This document shows, one piece after another, positions 12,818-20,167 of a stretch of 22,983 bases of DNA. A program made the translations under genes and the position numbers. Source of the stretch: a virus; the IMG/VR virus record IMGVR_UViG_3300046000_000001, positions 1-22,983 of that record. The stretch is one strand, 5' to 3'. Within the stretch, counting starts at the first letter, position 1. Every line of letters begins with the position of its first letter. Below the pieces are notes generated by a model, which saw only the letters and a program-made list of their open reading frames with translations, made no database searches and had not been told where the DNA came from.

Positions 12818-14942
12818 CACTTTCGTAAAAGGTCTTATCACCGAGGCTGGTGAACTTACGTTCCCCGAGAATGCCTCTGTCGATGAACTTAACTGCGATC
12901 TGCGTCGGGATGGCTCACGTCGTCGTAGGCTTGCAGCTAAGGTAGAAGATAGTCGTGTTCTGTCTTCGTTTACCGTAAGCACCTCTACTCGGTTTCATAC
13001 GGGTAAGTGGGAGAACGTAGGGGGTCAGTCTGGTCTTGAATTTCTTGTCCTTCAGGTTGGCTCTACCCTACGCTTCTATAACAAGTCTAACCTCCCTTAC
13101 TCGTCCCATGAGATTGCAGAAACTGTTGACCTTTCTACCTACGAAGTCGCAGGTGGTGTCGGCGCTGCTAACGCTAACTGTCAGTTTGCATCCATCAATG
13201 GTGCTCTTGTCGTCTCCTCCCCGGCCCTCAACACGATCTATATTCAGCGTGACAACACCACTGGTACTCTGACGACAACCCAGATTACCTTTCGTATTCG
13301 TGACTTTGAATGGTTGGGCGACAAAAGCACTTACACCACTGAGATTGCTACAGCTTCTGCGTCGACTGAACGGAAGTATGATACCGCTAACGCTGGCTGG
13401 TCGGGAACTAAAGGTTCTGCAGCCCTTGCCACCTACGGCGCTTACCCTCCCCTGACCCTTCCGTGGTACGCAGGTAAGGACTCTAGCGGTAACTTTTCGA
13501 AGACCGAGTGGCAGAATATCTTCTCTGGTACCAGCCTTATCGGTAACGGAACGTACATCCTTGACTTCTTCAACAAGGACCGTAGCACAGCCTCAGGCAT
13601 CGCAGGCATCACGGCAGACATCGAGAACTCTCGCTTTAAGGCTGTTGAGTCTTTTGCTGGCCGTATCTTCTACGCTGGTCTTGAGTCGGCTAAGAACGCA
13701 GGTGTCATTCTCTTCTCTCGCCAGATTGAGACCTTGAGTGAGCTTGGTGAATGTTTCCAAGTTAACGACCCCACCTCAGAAGACATCAGCGATCTGCTAG
13801 ATACCGATGGTGGTGTCGTCCGTATCCCAGATGCCGTGAACATCAAGTACCTCTACGCCTTCGGTGCTAACCTGTTTATCTTCGCGGATAACGGTGTGTG
13901 GTCGATCAATGGCGTCGATAACGTATTCCGTGCCACTGAGTACTCCTTGCGTCGTGTGTCGTATACCGGGATGCTTACGGCTGAGTCGTTTGCTGAGGCA
14001 GAAGGTGTTCCGTTCTGGTGGTCCAAGACGGGTATTCATACTCTTCAATTCGACGAAGTAAGTGGTAACCCTACGGAGCAAAACATCAGTATCCCTACGA
14101 TCCAGACCTTCTGGGATAACATTGGTTCTAACGCTCGTTCTCTCGTTCAGGCTACGTACGACCGACTGAATAAGAAAATCTACTGGGCCTACCCTAACGC
14201 CACAGAGACTAATGCGAACAAGCTGAACAACTTCCTGATCCTTGATATCCCCTTGGGTGCGTTCTACCCTTGGAAGGTTTCTGACGAGGCATCCTCGACG
14301 GACTACATCATGGGTCTTGCGGTGTACTCGGGCTACGGTTCTGACGAGCTTGTTCTTGACGTTGTTCTCTCCAACGGTGATGACGTTATCCAAGATGCTG
14401 ACGATATTGTGTCGACCCAGTTCTCGGACTTCGCTACAGGTGACCCCTCTATCGTTCTCTTGATCCGTGACGGTGCTACGGGTAAGCTTACGATGGGTAC
14501 CTTCTCTGGTGATGATTTCCTTGAGTGGGGAACGACAAACTATACCTCCTTCGCTGAAGCTGGGTATGACTTCATGGGAGACATTATGCTCCAGAAGAAC
14601 GCTCCTTACATCATCGTGTATAGCCGGGTGACCGAAGAGGGTTGGGTCGTTACAGAGGCTGGGTATGAGCCTATCCGTCCGTCATCTATCTTTGTGTCGG
14701 CATACTGGGATTTCTCTACGACACCCTCAAGTGCAGCACAACAGGCTTACCGCTACAAGACGACCCCTATTGTTGATCCCGGTGACCTTAATAACTTTGG
14801 GTACCCTGACACGGTAATCACAACTCGTCTTAAGGTCCGTGGGCGTGGTCGTTCAATGCGTATGCGCTTCGAAAGTGAGCAAGGCAAAGACTTTGTTCTT
14901 CTTGGCTATGGAGTTCTTGGTGGACGAAACAACAGGTTCTAA
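12786..14942 (+). CDS. Tail tubular protein B-like (nozzle)
   Basis: 718 residues. Counterpart of T7 gp12, the nozzle of the short tail. The N-terminus SLTQKVVNTFVKGLITEAGE with LTFPENASVDELNCDLRRDG is strongly conserved in this family across marine podoviruses. A beta-propeller-like body follows (FAGRIFYAGLESAKNAGVIL, then YAFGANLFIFADNGVWSING and VPFWWSKTGIHTLQ). The C-terminus holds RVTEEGWVVTEAGYEPIRPS (from about 614) and LKVRGRGRSMRMRFESEQGK with a late LLGYGVLGGRNNRF. The length is close to T7 gp12. It overlaps the preceding gene by 32 nt and the next by 35 nt. Its VTEEG motif recurs in the repeat protein at 1851. Confidence 0.85.
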   Translation: MPQSLTQKVVNTFVKGLITEAGELTFPENASVDELNCDLRRDGSRRRRLAAKVEDSRVLSSFTVSTSTRFHTGKWENVGGQSGLEFLVLQVGSTLRFYNKSNLPYSSHEIAETVDLSTYEVAGGVGAANANCQFASINGALVVSSPALNTIYIQRDNTTGTLTTTQITFRIRDFEWLGDKSTYTTEIATASASTERKYDTANAGWSGTKGSAALATYGAYPPLTLPWYAGKDSSGNFSKTEWQNIFSGTSLIGNGTYILDFFNKDRSTASGIAGITADIENSRFKAVESFAGRIFYAGLESAKNAGVILFSRQIETLSELGECFQVNDPTSEDISDLLDTDGGVVRIPDAVNIKYLYAFGANLFIFADNGVWSINGVDNVFRATEYSLRRVSYTGMLTAESFAEAEGVPFWWSKTGIHTLQFDEVSGNPTEQNISIPTIQTFWDNIGSNARSLVQATYDRLNKKIYWAYPNATETNANKLNNFLILDIPLGAFYPWKVSDEASSTDYIMGLAVYSGYGSDELVLDVVLSNGDDVIQDADDIVSTQFSDFATGDPSIVLLIRDGATGKLTMGTFSGDDFLEWGTTNYTSFAEAGYDFMGDIMLQKNAPYIIVYSRVTEEGWVVTEAGYEPIRPSSIFVSAYWDFSTTPSSAAQQAYRYKTTPIVDPGDLNNFGYPDTVITTRLKVRGRGRSMRMRFESEQGKDFVLLGYGVLGGRNNRF

Positions 14943-15228
14943 ACGGCTACGTGTGGTTGAGAGAGAGGATTACGCGGTTGACCTAGAGTACAACAAAGAG
15001 TTTTTGATTATCCACCTACCTTACGTGTGGAAGTTTAACAAAAGTGTTTTTGTCGATATGTTGTTTACCCTTGAAGACTTCTCTGACTTCTTTAAGACGA
15101 CAGGCTTTAAGTACCTTTACGCTGCTGTTGACACTAACAATCTGAAAATACGACGACTACTGGTTAAGCTAGGTTTTAAGAGAAAAGCTAACCAACAGGA
15201 ACTCACTGTGTACGAAAAGGAACTATAA
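14908..15228 (+). CDS. GNAT-like, gp13-type internal protein
   Basis: 106 residues from the ATG at 14908, which lies inside the end of tubular B; a longer in-frame start at 14839 would deepen the overlap and is less likely. The region YLYAAVDTNNLKIRRLLVKL followed by GFKRK (69-93) matches the acetyl-CoA-binding helix and following strand of GNAT acetyltransferases. The rest of the fold is short, so catalysis is doubtful. T7 gp13, which is GNAT-like, has exactly this place between the nozzle and gp14 and is needed for virion assembly. No strong ribosome site is visible, so translation probably relies on coupling. Position plus motif make the call fairly good. Confidence 0.6.
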   Translation: MEFLVDETTGSKRLRVVEREDYAVDLEYNKEFLIIHLPYVWKFNKSVFVDMLFTLEDFSDFFKTTGFKYLYAAVDTNNLKIRRLLVKLGFKRKANQQELTVYEKEL

Positions 15229-15641
15229 TGGACCCCGTTACTTTAGTCTTAGGCGCTGTCAGTGTGGCGGGAACTGCAAAATCCCTTTCTTTGCAGAAAA
15301 AAGCTGCTGCAGCCTCCACTCGTCAACAGGAACTGGTTGCAGCCCGTGACCGTAGACAAGCGATCAGAGAAGCACAAATTCGTCGTGCTCAAGGGATGTC
15401 GTCAGCTCAGGCTATGGGCGTAGCAGGAAGCTCAGTCTCTGGTGGTGGTGCCGCTTCTATTGGTTCTCAGCTTGGCAGTACTCTTGGGTTCTCTTCACAG
15501 ATGTCTGGTCTGTCGGCTAATATTACACGTCTGTCAAGCCAAGCTTCTATGTATGGAGATATTGCAGGGCTAGCTGCTGGTGGCTTTAATGCTCTTGATG
15601 GCTGGGGGCAACTGAAACAGAAGTTTGGTGGTAAACCGTAA
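15228..15641 (+). CDS. Internal virion protein, gp14-like
   Basis: 137 residues. It starts on the last base of the upstream stop (TAATG) with GGAA nearby. A hydrophobic N-terminal segment (PVTLVLGAVSVAGTA, 3-17) is followed by a basic helix (QQELVAARDRRQAIREAQIR) and an Ala/Gly/Ser-rich amphipathic region (GVAGSSVSGGGAASIGSQLG, then GFSSQMSGLSANITRLSSQA). This matches podovirus internal virion proteins of T7 gp14 type, which are ejected at infection and form a channel in the outer membrane. The family function is known from T7; for this protein it is inferred from pattern and gene order. Confidence 0.75.
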   Translation: MDPVTLVLGAVSVAGTAKSLSLQKKAAAASTRQQELVAARDRRQAIREAQIRRAQGMSSAQAMGVAGSSVSGGGAASIGSQLGSTLGFSSQMSGLSANITRLSSQASMYGDIAGLAAGGFNALDGWGQLKQKFGGKP

Positions 15642-18600
15642 TGGCTGAGTTTAATCCTCTTAAAAAAGAAGAAAAACCAGAAGCTGCTCCTGTATTCAAC
15701 CCTCTTGGTGTAAAAAGAGATACAGGTAAGTTTTCCTTTGCTACAACACAATCTGGTCAAGAACGTAGTGATACTCTCTTGGCTGAAACAGCTAACATGA
15801 CTCCTGACGATGTTTCAAGATCGCGTCGGGATGGAACCCTTACGACAGTGCAACAGGCTGCGTTGGGTAATGCCGACAAAGCTCAGTCTGTTAATGCTCA
15901 AACGATTATCGAAGAGTCTGCTGTAAACAACATACCTGCTGAAGAAGCCGCATTGCGTCTTACAGAAGAGTTTAATAAGGTACCTTTCTTCCAAGGTCTT
16001 GTCGACCCCGCAGTTACCGCTTTTGTTTTGTCGAGTGGAAATGAGGCTTCTAAACGTTCTGTATTCAAAAGACTGAGCAAACTTGAAATCCTTTACAACG
16101 TAGCAAACCAAAAGCTTGAGGTAGCCACTGATCCTTGGTGGAGAGACTTTGACTTTGCTTCTACGCTTATCTCTAGCGTAACCCCTATCTATTCGACAAT
16201 CTCTGCCAACAAACGTTCTGAACTGAACGCTAGACTGAATGGTCTTCTCGACGCAGAAATTTCTGAGGATGAGTTTGCTAAACAAGCCGCAGATATCCTA
16301 GACGAAGCTGGGGATATTTACGACTACTTTGGTGGTAAGAACCGAGTAAACCTTGAAGTCTTTTTGTCGTCCGTATCAGAGGGTCCGTTTGGTACTACCG
16401 CTAAACTTGATAAAGCCTTTGGCATTGTCGACATAGCTTTGCTTGGAACACCCTCTACGCTAAAAGCTGCTACCGCTATTGGTCGTGCAGGCGTTGCAGG
16501 TGTTACCTCTGCTGGCGTCGATATTGCACGTCTTGCTGGTATCGTACGTCGTGACCCTGCTCTGGTCAAACGTATCTTGCAGACGACAGCGATTAAAGAT
16601 GATCCTACGCACTCCGCTGCAATCCTTGCAAACCATACTGCTACTTCACTAGCCACCCCTAACATCACCCGCCCTCGGTTTCAAACGGCTTACTCAAACA
16701 CTGCCGTAAGGGACTTTGAGGATGCTGATGCTTTGTTTAACGTCGTACGTAGCATTCGTGGACCAGAGATGGTTGATGAGGCTGCTTTCAAAACTGTGCA
16801 AGACGAGATTCTTAAGGCTAAGACTGCTAACGGTCACCGTCAAGTTATCGACAGAAGCGTAGACATCGACGAGTTTGAAAACATTGTCTACTCAGAAGTC
16901 TATGGCACCCGTTCAGGTGGTGAGTTTGCTTCTAAGGCAAATGCTACCGTGTTGGCTAACAAGGTTGACGGTCTGGTAGCTAAGACTGAGAATGGTGGTT
17001 TTGTCGTCATTAAAGAAGAGAACGTCTCCCTTATTGATCCTTTGAAAACAGGTAAGGGCGACAACACGATTGATGGCCTTGTTCTTTTTAAGACGACAGA
17101 TACTGATGAACTTGGAGAAGGCTTCTGGGCTAAGTGGGGTTCACCCCTAGCTCAAACGTCCGATCTTAACCAAGCTCTTATCGTACAGAATGAAGCCACT
17201 ACTGCTATTCTTTCTCGTCAGGTTGAGAATGAAATTAGGCCGTTGGTTCGTACGATGAAGCCTTCGGAAATCCGTAACGTTAACGATATGTTCGAAGACT
17301 TGCAGAATGGTGTTCACTCTGTAAGAACTCAAGCTTGGACCGTAGCAGACTTTAAGTCCCAGTACTTCCAGAGGTTTAGCAAAACACCTTCCGACGAAGA
17401 AGTAGCTTACTACCTCAAAGTACAGAACTTCAACGATATTGATTGGCGTCTTAAAGCCGACATTAAGTTTAAGGATGAAGTTGCAAAGGGAACCATTGTT
17501 CTTCGTAACTTGCCTGATGAACTTAACGTACGTCCTGCTTCTGTCGACTCTGTCCCTGATAAAGACCTTATCTTTGATATCGACAGCAATGCACTTATCC
17601 CTAAGACCTCGCTTCAAGCCGATAGCCAAGTGTTTTCGGTAGCGTCTGAGCTTGCCTATAAAACACCAAGTGGTGAGCTTGTGCAATACATGACTACACG
17701 TTCGCCACTTACTCGTCGTATCCAACCTGAGGACGTATTCTCTTACAACCCCGGTGGTCCTCGTCGTTATTGGGAGCAAGAAGCTAAGTTCTACTTGAAG
17801 CAAGAGCGTGAGATTACCCTTGCTGGTGGACGTACGGCTGCTGAAACCCCTATTACTATGATGGGTGTCCGTACGCAAGAGCAAGCTTTGGCGACTAAAG
17901 CACAGTTTGATGCTATTGCTGATGCTGTCGACAAATCTATCGGTCGTGTTCTTAATAAAAACGCTTCTGTCGATGACGTTAACGCTTGGCTTAAGGCTAA
18001 TCCGACAAACCAGAATATCCTTACAGCTATCCGTAACAATTCGGCTTTTAACGTCAACATTAGCACTATTGATGACCTTGTACGGTTTTCAGAAGACACT
18101 GGGGTTAACCTCAGAAAGTCTATTGATTGGGCTGGTGACGGCACTCCTCTTACGGCTGGTCGTAACGACTACATCCCCGGTGTCGACACTGGTATGACCT
18201 ACGGCGCTTCCTTTAGGTCTGTTGGTCTTACAAAAGGTGCTCGTAAGAATAGCCCATTGCTTGGGTATGGCGGTACTGAACTTCGTCGTGTCCCAGCTAG
18301 CGACTCTATCCGCAAGTCTGTTTTGTCGTCTGTTGCTAAAAAGTCAGAGGCAGCTTACGTAGCTTCGGCAGTTAACGGCCTAATTAAAGGTGCTATCGAA
18401 AACAAAGCCCTTCTACAGGATGCTAAGAGCAGCCTTAGTGGTTTGACTCTTCGTGGTAAACTTGCGCGTCTTAAAGACTTGATCGACACCTCTACAGTTC
18501 AAGGGCGTAAGCTGGCTCTTGAGCGCGACAAGATTGAGTTCCGGGTTAACCAACGTAGTCCTCTTGACTCCGCTTGGGACTCTTTCCGCTTTGGTGTTGC

Positions 18601-20167
18601 TGAAAGCCTCTACAAGAAAGATGGCTCTAAGTTCCGTAACTGGGCGTCGGATAAGTTTAATCAGTGGTCGACAAGCCCTGTTACCGCTATGCGTGGGTGG
18701 GTCTTTGACGCATACCTTGGTATGTTTGCTTGGGACCAGCTTTACGTTCAGTCAATGCAAATGGTAAACGTCATTGGTGTGGCTGACACGGGTTCTGCTG
18801 TCGTCTCTGCTGCGTCGTACCCAATCAATAGATTCCTTCTGTCGAATGGCGACCCTAACGTTATTAAGGCTGTAGCGGATCAGGTTGCACCTATTATGGG
18901 TTTGACTTCCGACCAATACGTAGAGATGATCCAGTTGCTTCGTGGCTCGGGTCGTACAATCCTTGATGTCTCTATTGCAGAACTTGGGGAAAATGCTTCT
19001 TCAAGTCTTATCGGCAGCATCAGGGAAAAGGGTCGTTTCTTCTTTAAGGAGGGCGAACTTGTCTCTATTATTGGCGCTCACCAAACGGCTTACATGGAGC
19101 TTGTCAAACAGTTCCCTAACATTAGACCAGCTAGCCAAGAGGGTCTTCGTTGGATTGCACGTCGGCAAAACGTTCTTCGTCAAGCCATGACTTTTGCTAA
19201 CCGTAGTCCGGGGCAAAACCTTCCATTCCTGCAGTTCTTGACTTACTCTTGGCGCATGACGGAAGCTATGTTTGCTGGAAGTCTTGGTGGTGGTCGTACG
19301 GTTCTTACGGCTAAAGAAAAACTAAAGCTTGGCACTTTGCACTTGGCTGTCTTTGGCACTGCAGCGGTTCCTTTTGCAGGGTACGTAGCCGACAGGATCG
19401 ACCAGAAATACGGTATCCCTATTGACAACGACACCTATAATATGCTAAGATGGGGGATGCTTGACGTAGCCCTCACTGAAGCTTTGGGTACAGAAACTGC
19501 TTTCTCATCCCGTGTCGGTATTGGGGAGGGCATTACGTCGACTATCCTCAATCTTATGGACGGAAGTGTTATCGAAGCTTTGGCTGGTCCGTCTGGTCAG
19601 TTCACTGGAAGCACTGTTTCTTCTACGCTTAACCTTATCAAAGACGTAAGGTCTGGCGTTGGTACAGGAGACTACTCTGTCCTTAAACTGGATGTGTCGT
19701 TGCTTTCTCGTAACATTCGTTCTTGGGGTATGGCTGAGCAAACGTACTTTGCTATGATGCTTGGGCAGTACTATAACCGCACAGGTACTAAAGTTACTGG
19801 TGACGTGAGCACCCAAGAAGCAGTTGCTATCGCACTCGGCATTCCTCTGAAGAAGTTTGTCGAAGCAAATAGCCTGACGAAAACTATGTTTGCCGACAAG
19901 AACTATGAGACTAAGGTTGTCAAACGCCTTAACCAACTTTCTGTCGAAGCTGAGAAACAAACACGTCTGGGCGATACGGAGACTGCAAATTCACTTCGTC
20001 GAGAGATTGTGACAATCCTTAACGTCCACACCGGAGAACAAAGAGAGCGTATCTTTAGTGGTATGGCCCCTGAGTTCTTTAGTCAACTCGACCAAACGCT
20101 CCTTTATGCTTGGCGTAAGGAGTTGAATACCCGGAACCAAGAATCTAACATGGAAGAAGAAGAGTAA
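15641..20167 (+). CDS. Large internal core (ejection) protein, 1508 aa
   Basis: The longest gene here. By order and size it corresponds to T7 gp16 (1318 residues), an internal core protein ejected to help DNA across the envelope. The N-terminus is acidic and disordered in character (repeated FNPL: AEFNPLKKEE, then VFNPLGVKRD). An Ala/Gly-rich hydrophobic segment lies at about 268-300, and hydrophobic stretches at about 1020-1075 (AYLGMFAWDQLYVQSMQMVN, then VIGVADTGSAVVSAASYPIN) and about 1230-1255 (HLAVFGTAAVPFAGYVADRI) could insert in membrane. The segment IARRQNVLRQAMTFANRSPG with QNLPFLQFLTYSWRMTEAMF is typical of large core proteins. I see no transglycosylase motif at its N-terminus, where T7 gp16 has one. 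Both ends are TAATG-coupled to neighbours. Confidence 0.78.
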   Translation: MAEFNPLKKEEKPEAAPVFNPLGVKRDTGKFSFATTQSGQERSDTLLAETANMTPDDVSRSRRDGTLTTVQQAALGNADKAQSVNAQTIIEESAVNNIPAEEAALRLTEEFNKVPFFQGLVDPAVTAFVLSSGNEASKRSVFKRLSKLEILYNVANQKLEVATDPWWRDFDFASTLISSVTPIYSTISANKRSELNARLNGLLDAEISEDEFAKQAADILDEAGDIYDYFGGKNRVNLEVFLSSVSEGPFGTTAKLDKAFGIVDIALLGTPSTLKAATAIGRAGVAGVTSAGVDIARLAGIVRRDPALVKRILQTTAIKDDPTHSAAILANHTATSLATPNITRPRFQTAYSNTAVRDFEDADALFNVVRSIRGPEMVDEAAFKTVQDEILKAKTANGHRQVIDRSVDIDEFENIVYSEVYGTRSGGEFASKANATVLANKVDGLVAKTENGGFVVIKEENVSLIDPLKTGKGDNTIDGLVLFKTTDTDELGEGFWAKWGSPLAQTSDLNQALIVQNEATTAILSRQVENEIRPLVRTMKPSEIRNVNDMFEDLQNGVHSVRTQAWTVADFKSQYFQRFSKTPSDEEVAYYLKVQNFNDIDWRLKADIKFKDEVAKGTIVLRNLPDELNVRPASVDSVPDKDLIFDIDSNALIPKTSLQADSQVFSVASELAYKTPSGELVQYMTTRSPLTRRIQPEDVFSYNPGGPRRYWEQEAKFYLKQEREITLAGGRTAAETPITMMGVRTQEQALATKAQFDAIADAVDKSIGRVLNKNASVDDVNAWLKANPTNQNILTAIRNNSAFNVNISTIDDLVRFSEDTGVNLRKSIDWAGDGTPLTAGRNDYIPGVDTGMTYGASFRSVGLTKGARKNSPLLGYGGTELRRVPASDSIRKSVLSSVAKKSEAAYVASAVNGLIKGAIENKALLQDAKSSLSGLTLRGKLARLKDLIDTSTVQGRKLALERDKIEFRVNQRSPLDSAWDSFRFGVAESLYKKDGSKFRNWASDKFNQWSTSPVTAMRGWVFDAYLGMFAWDQLYVQSMQMVNVIGVADTGSAVVSAASYPINRFLLSNGDPNVIKAVADQVAPIMGLTSDQYVEMIQLLRGSGRTILDVSIAELGENASSSLIGSIREKGRFFFKEGELVSIIGAHQTAYMELVKQFPNIRPASQEGLRWIARRQNVLRQAMTFANRSPGQNLPFLQFLTYSWRMTEAMFAGSLGGGRTVLTAKEKLKLGTLHLAVFGTAAVPFAGYVADRIDQKYGIPIDNDTYNMLRWGMLDVALTEALGTETAFSSRVGIGEGITSTILNLMDGSVIEALAGPSGQFTGSTVSSTLNLIKDVRSGVGTGDYSVLKLDVSLLSRNIRSWGMAEQTYFAMMLGQYYNRTGTKVTGDVSTQEAVAIALGIPLKKFVEANSLTKTMFADKNYETKVVKRLNQLSVEAEKQTRLGDTETANSLRREIVTILNVHTGEQRERIFSGMAPEFFSQLDQTLLYAWRKELNTRNQESNMEEEE

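Noticed and set aside
17147-17884. Minus-strand frame of 245 residues opposite the large core protein
   Set aside because: Same reason: shadow of a long biased gene, with no independent coding evidence.
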